Numbered from the stretch's first letter, positions 46,182 through 57,539 are shown. The stretch: 64,000 bases of DNA from Maylandia zebra (GCF_041146795.1 NC_135174.1:6573878-6637877), one strand, 5' to 3'. Program-made: numbers and translations. The notes: generated by a model not told the origin, from the sequence alone.

Positions 46182-46886
46182 CTAATTTTGCTCAAAGTCT
46201 TTGAGTTCATTCCTCATTTTTAAAAGCTCAGTGAGAGTTTTCTCACACTGCCGGGCTGACTCAGCTATAAGATGTGCGGCCTTTACATCCTCTGTCAGTT
46301 CGTTCATTTTGTTTTGAAGTCCCTGAAACTTTTTAATGTCTGAAAGAGTTCTTTTTGCTTGTGCTCCAGCTTCTGTTCTTACAAAGGAGGAGTTTTCATT
46401 CAGTTCATCTGAGAATGTGATGATATCATCCAGGATGGTCCTCTGTGCTCCAATAATGGTCATGAATTCTTCAACCAAAGCTTTCAAACTTTTCATCATG
46501 TCCTGCTGTGTGAGTGCCTTCTTTACATTTGCATTCAAAACAGTTGAGTTTCCAGTTTTGACTGCAGCAGCAGCAGATAATGAAAGTAAGACTAAACCTC
46601 CTGCAGCGAGCGCTTTTTCATCTTCTCCACGTAAAACTGTATGTCCTACTCCAAACGCTGTAGCTAAAGCAGCTACATATCCCAATCCTTTAAGGGCGTC
46701 CCCAGTCCTATTTTTACATGTAGTTTCAGTTTCCATCTTTTTATATTCATCAGATAGCTCTTGAAGTTCATGGCCAATGGCTTGTGCTCTTTCTTCAAAT
46801 TGATTACAGTTTTCAATAAATGCCCTGGCAGCTTCACACAGTTTGCTTAATGGAATAGACACACAAGCAGGTAGTCTATTGGCCAT
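46182..46886 (-). CDS. Apolipoprotein-L-like helical protein, 234 residues
   Basis: A single coding exon opens at the ATG 46886 ('MANRLPACVSIPLSKLCEAA'). There is no signal peptide. Residues about 10-60 and 115-234 are predicted amphipathic or coiled-coil helices rich in Glu and Lys. Residues about 62-108 form a hydrophobic hairpin of two segments ('GYVAALATAFGVGHTVL' and 'AAGGLVLLSLSAAAAV') joined by a charged turn 'RGEDEKA'. Helix bundle plus central hairpin is the plan of the ApoL family and of other membrane-inserting helical proteins. I place it there by architecture, not by a diagnostic motif. A probable 5' noncoding exon ends at a donor 'gtaaga' at 47340, with an acceptor 'gtttttcag' near 46998. 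Motifs of the interferon-response type lie in or before that exon. Confidence 0.6.
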   Translation of the reverse strand: MANRLPACVSIPLSKLCEAARAFIENCNQFEERAQAIGHELQELSDEYKKMETETTCKNRTGDALKGLGYVAALATAFGVGHTVLRGEDEKALAAGGLVLLSLSAAAAVKTGNSTVLNANVKKALTQQDMMKSLKALVEEFMTIIGAQRTILDDIITFSDELNENSSFVRTEAGAQAKRTLSDIKKFQGLQNKMNELTEDVKAAHLIAESARQCEKTLTELLKMRNELKDFEQN

Positions 46887-47384
46887 TGTTCCTCTTTAAC
46901 CTTTCAGCACCTTTGGACCAATTCCAACAAATATGGAAAAACTACAAAAAGAAGCACACAAACAAGAAAGGCTGTGTCAGTCCTTGCTGTTGGTAGTCTG
47001 AAAAACAAAACAAAAAATCCATAAGTGCCTAATACTACTACTACTACTACTAATAATAATACCAAAATGGTACTAATAAATACTAATCCAAAAATCAAGA
47101 TGTTCTAAAATAAAGTAGATTAGTCTTATGTGTCTCTTAAAACTATTCTTGTTTTCATTATAGTTTACAAGTATCCATGTTATTCAAACTAGATTTAAAC
47201 AATATAAAGATTAAGTGAAAAGCTTTGTTATTTTCAGAAGTATAAATCACCATAATTTTACTGCTGCCAATAACAGATTCAACAAAACCTATATAAAGTT
47301 GAAGTTAACACTGAAACAGCGAAGTAAATATTGTCTTACCACCCGTGTATCTGTCTGTGCTCCATATTAAGCTTCTTCTAAAAT

Positions 47385-47406
47385 ACTTTCACTTTAGTTT
47401 TTCACT
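47385..47406 (-). promoter_or_regulatory. ISRE / IRF-type element
   Basis: On the minus strand 'agtgaaaaactaaagtgaaa' followed by 'gt' contains two GTGAAA cores, close to the IRF motif AANNGAAA repeated. It lies about 45 bases upstream of the probable first-exon donor of the ApoL-like gene (47340). Several fish and mammalian ApoL genes are interferon-inducible, so the site fits. The transcription start is not known. Confidence 0.4.
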
Positions 47407-47572
47407 AGCGTGTCACATGTTATCCTAACACGTCAGCTTCCTTACAGATTGAACCTGTTCTGCATGCCACCTAAAAGCAATGGCATGTAGGGTTCAACTT
47501 CACTGCCATACCCGCCCTACCTTGTTTTGTTTTGTAGTTTTATTTTGACTTGGTTGGTTATAGCAGCATTTC

Positions 47573-48196
47573 TGTCATGGTCTGGATGAGTGCTGGAGTC
47601 ATCATCCAAATTGCTGTTTCCACCTCTGGGTGGTAGATTTCCATAGAATGCAAATGACCTTGTGACTGTGTTTTTCTCTTTCGGTTTCCATCTCCGACAA
47701 TACTCACTTTCATTCGGTTGCTGGTTCGTTTTGGCACAGCTTCAGTCTGCTTTACTCATCTCCTTGCCCTCCGGCCACAGTCATTGCACTCCACGGATTC
47801 CCTGCCCTGGAACCGGGCTGCCTCACCCGGACCTCTCAACCTCCTTTTGCCAGTTCTCCATCTGCAAACTGTAAGATTAAAGAAATGTGCTTTGACACGT
47901 CTCTTCTGGATCACATGGCCTCAGCCACTAAATCTATTCTCTTCTCTTTGCAGTGTACAGACTCCCAGTTGCATTTACCGAAACCCAGGTCCCGGAGTTT
48001 AATATTATGGTCTCTGTAATAGAGTCATAGTTTATCATTAATTTTTACAGATCTAGTAAATCTTTAGACTTAATCTTTAAGTTTATTGTTCGCAGTCTTA
48101 TTCACTTCGTAACTTTGTGTTTTTGAGCAAATAAATATTGTTCACCACGCTTTTCTGTGCCTCCACGTGAGTTCTGCTCATCTGTCTTGTGTGACA
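47573..48196 (+). mobile_element. Solo LTR, 624 bases
   Basis: Begins TGTCA and ends TGACA, with a 5-base target duplication ATTTC on each side (47568-47572 and 48197-48201). An AATAAA near 48129 sits about 65 bases before the 3' end, as expected in the R-U5 part of an LTR. No internal retroelement genes are present, so recombination between the two LTRs has removed them. Confidence 0.8.
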
Positions 48197-48349
48197 ATTT
48201 CTTTATCAAATACCATATCAAACCTTTCAAACCAGGTGGTGAAAAAGAAACTTATATAAATCCAGGTTTAAAAGCAAAGTTTTTTGTTTGATTTATAATT
48301 TCAGCTTTTGGGGCCTTCTGTGTAGTATTTTGCAGGTCATAACATGTTT

Positions 48350-48720
48350 TGATGGAGCTGCTTTTGTCTGGCTGGCATTCAGGCTGCTGAGGTCCCAGAC
48401 AAACAGACTCAAGGTCAGCTTTTACAACAGGGCAATAGCCCTAATCAATGCTAACAGCTGACCTGATTGGCTACCTCCCTGGACTTTTTCGGCAGGGCAA
48501 TAACAATTATAATAATATCAATAACAATGTGCAATAAACATACACTCAGCGTTTTTAAAAAAAAATTAAGTTAAGGTACTGTATCGTGTTCTCTTGTGTT
48601 GTCTTGTATAGTGTGTAGTGCAGATGCGGGACAGGTTCCAATTTACTATTGTTTTAGGTATGACTGTACAATGACAATAAAGAGTTATCTATTTTATCTA
48701 TCTATATTAGCTATGACAGG
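48350..48720 (+). mobile_element. LINE 3' fragment (CR1/Rex-like)
   Basis: The end of a coding region ('QTNRLKVSFYNRAIALIN') is followed by an AT-rich 3' UTR finishing 'gtacaatgacaataaagag' and TATCTA repeats. It is the same type of end as at 28290-28326. Confidence 0.55.
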
Positions 48721-50020
48721 TCTGGACTGCAAGCCGGCCAGTGGAAAAGGACCTAAAATATTATATGATGATGTGGTATTTGAGACGTTGGGGTGTTGCA
48801 GTTTAACTTTAGTTTTTAATGCTGGTGAGTAGGGATGGACCGATCCGATATACAGTGGGATGCAAAAGTTTGGGCAACCTCATTAATAGTCATTATTTTC
48901 CTGAATAAATCGTTGTTTGTTACAATAAAAAGTGATATTTGAGAAGTGAAATGAAGTTCATTGGATTTACAGAAAGTGTGCAATAATTGTTTAAACAAAA
49001 TCAGGCAGGTGCTCAAATTTGGGCACTGTTGTCATTTTATTGATTCCAAAAACTTTAGAACTAATTATTGGAACTCAAATTAGCTTGGTAAGCTCAGTGA
49101 CCTCTGACCTACATACACAGGTGAATCCAATAATGAGAAAGAGTATTTAAGGGGGTCAACTGTAACTTTCCCTCCTCTTTTAGCAACATGGGGGTCTCAA
49201 AACAACTCTGAAATGACCTGAAGACAAAGATTGTTCACCAGCATGGTTTAGGGGAAGGATACAGAAAGCTGTCTCAGAGATTTAAGCTGTTTCCACAGTT
49301 AGGAACATATTGAGACAATGGAAGACACAGGCTCAGTTCAAGTTAAGGCTCGAAGTGGCAGACCAAGAAAAATCTGGGATGGACAGAAGTGACAAATGGT
49401 GAGAACAGTCAGAGTCAACCCACAGACCAACACCAAAGACCTACAACATCATCTTGCAGCAGATGGAGTCACTGTGCATCATTCAACCATTCGGCGCACT
49501 TTACACAAGGAGATGCTGTAATTGATAGTGATGCAGAGGAAGCCTTTTCTCCGCCCACAGCACAAACAGAGCTGCTTGAGGTTTGCTAAAGCACATTTGG
49601 ACAAGCCAGCTTCATTCTGGAATAAGGTGCTGTGGACTGATGAAACTAAAATTGAGTTATTTGGGCATAACAAGGGGCGTTATGCATGGAGGAAAAAGAA
49701 CACAGCATTCCAAGAAAAACACCTGCTACCTACAGTTATATATGGTGGTGGTCCCATCATGCTGTGGGGCTGTGTGGCCAGTGCAGGGACTGGAAATCTT
49801 GTCAAAGTTGAGGGACACATGGATTCCACTCAGTATCAGCAGATTCTGGAGGAATCAGTGACAAAGTTGAAGCTGCGCCGGGGGTGGATCTTTCAACAAG
49901 ACAAGGACCCGAAACACTGCTCAAAATCCACTAAGGCATTCATGCAGAGGAACAAGTACAACGTTCTGTAATGACCATCTCAGTCTCCAGACCTGAATAT
50001 TATTGAAAATCTGTGGTGGT

Positions 50021-53000
50021 TTGTCACATGGAATGTAAATGGAGCTGGCACCAGAGGAAAGAGGTTAAAAATATTTAACAGCTTAAAAAACTACAGGCAG
50101 ATGTTGTTTTATTACAAGAAACTCACAAACCTGTCACAGGTTTAAACGAACTTAAAACACCTGAGTTTCCTAACGTGTTTGCAGCCGGTTATAATTCTAG
50201 ACAACGGGGAGTAGCAATTTTAATACATAAAAATGTTAATTTTACAGTACTCGATACAGTTATAGATCCAGAGGGTAGATTTCTAATTATTAAACTATCA
50301 ATATTGAACAAAAAACTATGTATTGTTAGTATATATGGTCCAAATGTTGATGAACCCTCATTCTTCCACGGTTTTTTTAGTGCACTCTCTGAACACCTTG
50401 ATTGCACACTCATTCTTGGCGGTGACCTCAACCTTGGACTAAATGAAGAAATGGATAGGCTCAACACAACAGGAACTCAGCGTAATTGGCAGTCCACAAA
50501 TATAATCAAACAGTATATGAACGACTTTGGTCTTTGTGATGCATGGCGCTCTCTTCACCCCACCAGTAAGGAATATACTTTTTTCTCGCATGTTCATCAC
50601 TCTTACTCTCGTCTGGATTATTTTTTGGTCAGCAGCTCACTGCTGTGTGACATTTCAGACACTGAGATTCATCCTATAGCTGTCAGCGATCATGCTCCTG
50701 TATCTTTAACACTAATGCACAAGAATAATACTACGCCAAGTAAAAACTGGAGATTTAATATATCACTACTTAAAGATGAAGACTTTATTAAATACTTTAA
50801 AAAGGAATGGACTTCATATTTAGACTTTAATGACACTCCCGGAATATCTGCTTCTGTTCTATGGGAAGCAGGGAAAGCTGTGATGAGAGGTAAAATAATT
50901 TCTTTCTCATCACACAAAAAGAAAGAAGAAAACAAAAATATTCAGGAATTAGAAAAAAACATCAAATCACTAGAAGAAGCCTACGCGTGCGACCAAGATC
51001 AGGAAACATTGAACAAAATATGCAAAACAAAACTAGAATTAAATGAAACTATTAATAAAAAAACACAATTCCTTATACAAAGACTTCGCTTGCAGAATTT
51101 TGAACACAGTAACAAATCAGGTCGATTTCTAGCTAACCAGCTAAAAATAAATAAAGAAAAAATAACTATATGTGCTGCTAAAGATTTATCAGGGAACACA
51201 ATATATGATCCTGGAAGAATAAACAACATTTTTAGGGATTTCTATGAAACTTTATACTCACCACAAATAAACCCATCTAAAAATGAAATTGATCTGTTTC
51301 TTGACAACGTAACTCTTCCAAAATTACTAGACAGTCAAGCAATGGAACTGGATTCGCCACTGACGCCAAGTGAACTCCAGGAAGCCCTGATAAGTATGCC
51401 CAATAATAAGGCTCCAGGTCCAGACGGCTTCCCTGCAGAATTCTACAAAGAATTCTGGACAATTTTGGCACCAGTATTCCACAGCATGTTGCAGGAAATC
51501 GAGGAAAAGGGCAGACTACCACCAAATATGAATTCTGCCAACATTAGTCTCCTGCTAAAACCAGGCAAAGACCCTTTATTTCCCTCAAGCTATCGTCCAA
51601 TTTCTCTTTTAAATGTAGACCTTAAAATAATCTGCAAAGCTCTCTCAAAGAGATTAGAGAAAATGACCCCCCTCTTAATTCACCCTGACCAAACTGGTTT
51701 CATAAAAGGTCGGCACTCCTCAACAAACACTCGTAGATTACTTAATTTAATAGACTACTCATACGATAAAAACATCGAAACCATAATATTATCTCTAGAT
51801 GCAGAAAAAGCATTTGACAGAGTTAATTGGAAATTTTTATTCGCAACTTTACACAAATTTGGTTTTGGAAACTCTTTCATAAACTGGATAAGAATATTAT
51901 ACAATTCCCCAACGGCTCGTATCAGAACAAATGACCAGACATCCTCCAGCTTCTGTCTCCTGAGGGGCACCAGACAGGGATGCCCACTCTCCCCTTCACT
52001 TTTTGCAATTTTTATCGAACCTCTAGCAGCAGCATTTAGACAGGCTACAACAATTAAGGGCATAAAATGTAAGAACATAGAACATAAAATCAGTCTCTAT
52101 GCGGATGATGTGTTGCTTTTTCTGCAAAACACACAAACCAACCTCTCTGAGGTAATTACTTTAATAAACTGGTTTTCAAGAGTTTCAGATTATTCAATTA
52201 ACTGGCCAAAATCTACAGTTCTCCCCATTAACTGCTCCTTCCATAATTCTTCCTCTGCCCCACTGCAATCCGGAAATATTAAATATTTAGGTATTAATGT
52301 CTCTCCTAAGCTTTCAGACTTAACTAAATTAAACCACATCCCACTTCTAAAGAAAGTAGAAGGCGATCTGACTAGATGGAAATCTTTACCCATATCACTC
52401 ATGGGAAGGGTCGCCACTATAAAAATGATGATCTTGCCAAAAATAAATTACTTATTTTTGATGATCCCTAACAAACCATCACAGGATTGGTTCAGATCTC
52501 TGGATTCATATATTTCCAAATTCCTTTGGAAAGATAAACCCCCGCGTATTAGCTTAAAAACGCTACAAAGAACCAAGGATAGAGGAGGATTAGATCTGCC
52601 TAATTTTCACCAATACTTCTTAGCCAACAGGCTTCAGTTCATCTCAGAATGGTTAAAACATACCTTCTTAGTTGAGCCCTGGCTAGATGTTGAACAGGCA
52701 CTATGCAAGGATCTAGAGATTTCAGACCTACCATTTATTAGCTCAAACATCAAAAGACATGAATGCTTTAAAAGTATCAACATCAGCTTTTCTCTAACAG
52801 CATGGTGGGAGTTTCTAAAAATAACGGAGTCTTCATTAATCCCATGCAAACGTACACCTATCTGGAATAACCCTGACATATTACAAAACAATAATATGAT
52901 TAATTTCCCAGAATGGAATTGTAAAGGAATTAAATACTTAGAACATATATTAGAGGGAACAGAATTTATTCCATTTGACAGACTAGTTGAACAACATGGG

Positions 53001-53741
53001 ATCAACAAGACAAGGTTTTTAGAATATCAACAAATTAAATCCATAGTAAAAAAGAAATTTAACCTCAGTCAAGTTGAATTACAAACGCCACTAAGTGCGG
53101 CACATTTTCTTACTCTTAAATCCCCCAAATTATTATCTAAAATATACAGAACACTTTCTAAATTAGATGAATCAATATCCCTTCCTACTGCAAAGTGGGA
53201 AGCAGATTTATCAGTCAACCTAGACCAAAACTTCTGGTCTCAGATTTGCTTAAAAACCTTTAAATTAATTAAAAATCCCAGTCTGCAATTAATACAATAC
53301 AAAATACTACATAGAGTGCACTATACAGGTCATCGGATGTTCAAGATGGGCTTTACATCTTCCAACAACTGCTCACACTGTCAAGGCAATACACCAGACA
53401 ATTACATCCACGCTCTTTGGTTCTGTCCACCAGTGCAAAAGTTTTGGCGCGAGATATGTGAAGACTTATCAAAATGTCTGAAATGTAACATTCCAACTTC
53501 CCCCTTAGTGTGTCTACTGGGCAGCTTAGATAATGTCACTTCAGAAAAGAATATAGCCCATATGATCTTCACTGCCCTATGCATAGCCAAGAAAACAGTC
53601 CTCATGAACTGGAAAAATAAAAATAATCTTAATTCTAACCAATATAGAAATTATCTATTAGATTACATTAGTCTTGATACAGCCTCTGCCACCACATTAG
53701 ATCAATTGCTCTGGGCCCCTTTTATCAGCTCCATCACCTAG
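50021..53741 (+). pseudogene. L1-like ORF2 (APE endonuclease and reverse transcriptase)
   Basis: The frame enters at the endonuclease start 'VTWNVNGAGTRGKRL'. A one-base loss in an A-run near 50086 shifts it, and from about 50090 it is open for nearly 1200 codons. The endonuclease shows 'ILGGDLNL', 'YSRLDYFLVS' and 'SDHAPV'. The reverse transcriptase has 'SYRPISLLNVDLKIICKALS', 'SLDAEKAFDRVNW', 'GTRQGCPLSPSLFAIF' and the catalytic 'LYADDVLLF'. A C-terminal zinc-knuckle-like 'CSHC..H..WFCP' follows. The layout is that of fish L1/Tx1-type elements. With one frameshift and a missing start the copy is dead on arrival or nearly so, but its RT domain is intact, so the insertion is recent. Confidence 0.9.
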
Positions 53742-56310
53742 TGGGGGTGGGGGGTCATAGTTTGGTCCCGCCTTCACTGTTGTGATTGGTGAGGGGGTAG
53801 GGACAGGCTTAGGGTGTCGGGGGGTTCCCCGGAGGCATCTTCCTTGGGGGGCTCAACCCGGGGTAGCGGTCACGTCCGGTTGGGGGCTCTGTTGGCTCTC
53901 AGGTGACTGTTTCCTCGCGGCTGCGTGCAGCGGGGCTAGGGGAGGGTCTGTGCTGACGGACGTGGGTTACTGACCTGGCAACCTGGCTGCCCCTGGGTGG
54001 GTCCGGGATGGGCGTGAGGTTCTGGGGGCGCTCCGTCTCTGGGCTGGGGCCCGGGCGGGGCCTCGGGGGCTTGGGTCCTGGTTGGTGTGTTGCCGGGGTT
54101 GTGGGCGGGTGGGTGCATGGGGGCCCGGCCCTGGAGCAGGGTGCCGCCGGTGCGTCGAGCCGCCTGGGGGGCTCTTCAACTGGTGGGGGGGATGGTCACA
54201 TCTTGCAGGAGCTTTCTTCTCTTCAGGAACTCTCTGCAGGAGGGGGAGATACAGGAGAGGTGGAGGAAGATCTCAGCCTGGGCGTTTACCGTCTTATGTA
54301 GTCTGGAAGATGAGTGGATGGTGGGGTGGGTGCAGTTTTCTCTGTGGTGGGGTTGGGTGGACTGTCCAGGGCTCTGTGGAGCCGGGGGGCGCTACTGCAC
54401 TGGGTCTGTATATGGGTCTGATGGGCCTGGGCCCCCCTTCCCTGGCGGGTCGCGAAGGGTGGGAGTGCCTACTGGGGTCAGCGGGGGAGCTGGCCCCAGG
54501 GAAGGGTTACCTGCCCCTCCCTTCCTTCCCTCCCCATCTCCAGCTGCCTCCCTCTTCCCGCTCCTCCACAACCACCCACACATGCAGGGCCTTGGAGTGG
54601 GGGTATGTCACCAGGGTGCAGAGGAGGCTACCCCCCCCCCCCCCCCCCCCCCCCTCTGTCCCCTTCTGGCTGCCTCTGCCTCAATTTTATCCCACAACTT
54701 AGACATTCACATTATTCACACTCTCATTACACATACATATGGGATCTTGGGGGTGGGCACGATACACGGAGTCCAAAGTACCATCAGGGTGTATACCTCA
54801 CCCCTGACGTCGTTGCCCACCTCTCAACTTTAAATACACTTAGTCATTGAGGGCTAGCAGGAGGGACTATGCGCTTACCTGCTGCTCCTTGGCAGGTAGC
54901 TCCATGCCCTCCTGGGTTTTAATTGCACCTTAGAACACATATGCATCAACACTACAATGAGCGGGTGAAGGGAGGTTTGGAGTCTTCTCCCACCCCCATT
55001 CTCTGCGGCCTGCTGGAGCGGGAGGGCTAGTAGGAGGAGTTGGCCGTCCGACTGCGGTCTGGGGTGTGGGGCCTCCCTGCTGCTGCGGAGTCGGGGTGGT
55101 CTGCCTCTCCCCACCGCAGGGAAAAGGGTAACACCACCTGGGTCTGGGTGCAATTCCCCCCTCCAGGGGCAAGGGTACCTAGACCCGGTTTGTAGAGTAC
55201 GCTTGGGGAGTGTGATTGTGTGTACAGCGTCTCTTTATGTCTGTCTCCACGTTGGTTGAGTGTGGAGTGAGTGCATATGAGAGCATGAGGGTGGGAATGG
55301 ATGTTTGTGTCTGTGTGTGCCTGTATGTCTGTGTCTATATGTCAGGTTGGGTATCAGACGCCACCTCTCTGGGGACACCTCAGGCCCTCCAAGGTTTGGA
55401 GGCCTATCTCCACCCACCACCACTTCCCCTGCCGGTGGCGGACTCCCTCAGGTGTCGGTGTGTTGGTGGTTCTTTGTATCTGGGGGTGGGCGTCCGGGTA
55501 CACACCGGCTCACTCCTTGGCGGCCGCTTGTCGGGGCCTGGGGCCTGGGGCTCGCTCGGGCCCCTTTGGAGGTGGGGTGCCCCCGGCCTCTCGGCCTGGG
55601 GCTCGGTCACTCAGGCACAGCTGGGGGCCGGCGGAGCTCACGGGCGCGTCACTGCAACTCCCCCTGACTTCTGCTCCGCGGCTGCTGGGCGAGCCCTCAT
55701 CTGGGACTCTCCTCAGCTCTTACTGGAACAGTGGCGCGGCTGCCCTTCTGTTGGTCTTCCATGGTCTCTTGTGTTCTGGGGGCCTCTGGATGTCTGGAGT
55801 TTTGATCTCCTCCATACCCGCTTCACACCCTGGAGGACGGGGCTGTGGCCCCCCCACACTCCCTAGCAGATCATTACATGGAGAAACCTTTGGAATGCAA
55901 GCATGCTGATCCACACAGATATGCACACATGGGTATTCACAGACGCGGACTAAAGCTTTCTTGGCTGCTGCCTCAAAGCACACTGTGCGCTGTCTATCTT
56001 GCGTGCTGCACAATATCGTTTATTATTTAGTAACTATTGATATCTATGACTAGCTAGTTTATTGTGATGGTGCTTTGTTTTCTCTATTATTATGTTGCTC
56101 TTTGTTGTTTGCTGTCTCCTCTGTTTGTTTGTTTTTTTTTTTTTTTTTTTCTCCATACAGGTGACCCAGGAGTTTTTTTGTTTTTTTTTTTTCTTTTTTT
56201 TTTTTTCTCTCTCTCTCTTCCCCCCCCTTCTCACCGTCTCTTCTCCCCTTTGGTTTTCTTTCTTTCTCTCCCCCTCTTTCTCTCATTCATTCCCCCTGTC
56301 CTATTTATTT
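53742..56310 (+). other. GC-rich 3' UTR of the L1-like LINE
   Basis: A 2.6 kb tail. It is G-rich near 53745-54150 and 55480-55660 (many GGG/GGGG tracts), has a C run at 54631-54653, and carries a pyrimidine tract with T runs at 56130-56305. Its composition contrasts sharply with the AT-rich ORF2 and the host DNA. Several 200-250 codon frames occur by base composition and have no recognisable domain. Confidence 0.75.
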
Positions 56311-56425
56311 AAAAAAAAAAAAAAAAAACAAAAATGACAAAGGATGAACTGAAGCTCTGCCATCACGTAATGTCGCATACTGCTGTTTCTGATGTCATTT
56401 AGAAAAAAAAAAGAAAAAAAAAAAA
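56311..56425 (+). other. Double A-tail with about 70-base insert (probable 3' transduction)
   Basis: An 18-A run at 56311-56328 is followed by a non-A-rich segment ('gacaaaggatgaactgaag' to 'gatgtcatttag') and then a second A-rich run at 56402-56425 that abuts the target duplication. Confidence 0.6.
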
Positions 56426-57270
56426 GAAAATCTGTGGTGTGAGTTAAAGAGAGATGTCCATGCTCAGAAGCCATCAAACCTGAATGAACTACAGATGCTT
56501 TGTAAAGAGGAATGGTTCAAAATACCTTCAACCAGAATCCAGACTCCCATTGGAACCTACAGGAAGCGTTTAGAGGCTATAATTTCTGCAAAAGGCGGAT
56601 CTACTAAATATTGATTTCATTTCTTTTTTTGTGGTGCCCAAATTTATGCACCTGCCTGATTTTTTAAAAACAATTATTGCACACTTTCTGTAAATCCAAT
56701 AAACTGTACAGTATCGGTATCGGTCCGATCCTGACCTAAATTACTGAATCGGATATCAGGGAGAAATAAAAAATGTAATCTGATCCATTAAATATCACAA
56801 AAGCACCTCACAAAACTTGTGACATGGAATAATCCAGCTCATGAGTTTAGCACGTCAGAGAGGTATGGATCACGTGATAGTGCGGCCGTTGCATGCAAGA
56901 CCTGTCAGCCATCTGGAGTTACTTCACACTGAAAGCATCTGGAGCCTCGCTACGTGCTACCAAACCGGCATTTCATGTCCAAGCAAGCTGTCCCAGAGAA
57001 GTAAAGCAAGTGTGTAATTTCATGTCTGAATATTTGTAAAGCATTTCTACATTAAGCTTAACAACCGCTCGGACATCTGTGTGTTGTCATTGCTCAGTCT
57101 GACTGTACGATGGATAGACTTTTACGTTGAAAATAAAAACAGTGTTGCAGGCTAAACAGTTCTGTGGTTCGACAATATCGGATTCATATCAGTATCAGCA
57201 GATATCCAAATTTATGATATCGCTATTGGTATCAGACATAAAGTGGTATTGTGCCATCTCTACTGGTGAG

Positions 57271-57535
57271 ATGAAAGCACTAAATTTAGAGCTGATGCCA
57301 GAGGATGGTACAACTAGCTTAAGTGAAAGATAAAGTAGAATCAACAGCTACTCTGGCTCTCTGAAAAGTTTGGTTGTGTCATAGGGCAACTTCAAGCTGA
57401 TGTTCCAGAAAAGAAGTTGCATCTTTATTTGAACCGTTCGTAGCATCTCCAAATTGAAGCCAAGTTCTATATAACAGGTTATATCAAAGAAAGACTGTGA
57501 AGTGGCCGTGTCAATAAAACCACAGCACAAGCAAA
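57271..57535. other. No recognised gene
   Basis: Short unique-looking stretch right of the nested elements. Confidence 0.4.
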
Positions 57536-57539
57536 CAGT

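Larger units (their letters stand above)
50019..56425 (+). mobile_element. L1-like LINE, 6.4 kb, innermost layer
   Basis: The insertion is bounded by a 14-base target duplication 'gaaaatctgtggtg' (50005-50018 and 56426-56439). It starts within the first codons of ORF2, so ORF1 and the 5' UTR are missing. ORF2 runs to 53741, a GC-rich 3' UTR follows, and the element ends in two A-rich tails separated by about 70 bases. The bottom-strand target TTTT/C is close to the L1 endonuclease preference. Confidence 0.93.
49188..56614 (+). pseudogene. Tc1-like transposase, interrupted by the LINE
   Basis: The ATG at 49188 starts 'MGVSKQL'; the reading frame is broken by small indels before 49522. The 149-codon stretch from 49522 to 49971 covers 'LWTDETKIELFGHNKGRYAW' (first catalytic Asp). 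The motif that normally reads QQDND is QQDKD here. After 'NIIENLW' (third catalytic residue region) the LINE interrupts the gene at 50018. The C-terminus resumes at 56440 and stops at 56614. The gene is inactive by several independent lesions. Confidence 0.85.
48853..56706 (+). mobile_element. Tc1-like element family C, split by a LINE
   Basis: The left inverted repeat starts 'cagtgggatgcaaaagttt' after TA (48851-48852). The body continues to 50018, resumes at 56440 and ends 'aaactg' at 56706, followed by TA (56707-56708). The right inverted repeat has lost almost its whole length: the sequence jumps from 'ccaataaact' straight to the outermost bases, with ACT shared at the join. Without the LINE the element would be about 1.43 kb. 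Confidence 0.88.
48830..57262. mobile_element. hAT-type MITE, outermost layer of a three-level nest
   Basis: An 8-base duplication CTGGTGAG (48822-48829 and 57263-57270) flanks imperfect inverted ends 'tagggatgg' and, at the right, 'ccatctcta'. Only 48830-48852 and 56707-57262 belong to this element. The right part has several 'gtatcggt'/'ccgata' words, typical of a family I recognise as dispersed in fish. It has no coding capacity. Its unit was split by the Tc1 insertion at a TA. Confidence 0.85.

Noticed and set aside
54082..55909. Several overlapping 200-250 codon frames in GC-rich DNA
   Set aside because: They overlap one another in different frames, are rich in Gly, Pro and Arg as expected from base composition, and lie in the 3' UTR of the L1-like LINE.
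56034..56337. Lys-rich and Phe-rich frames
   Set aside because: Translations of the pyrimidine tract and A-tail at the LINE end.
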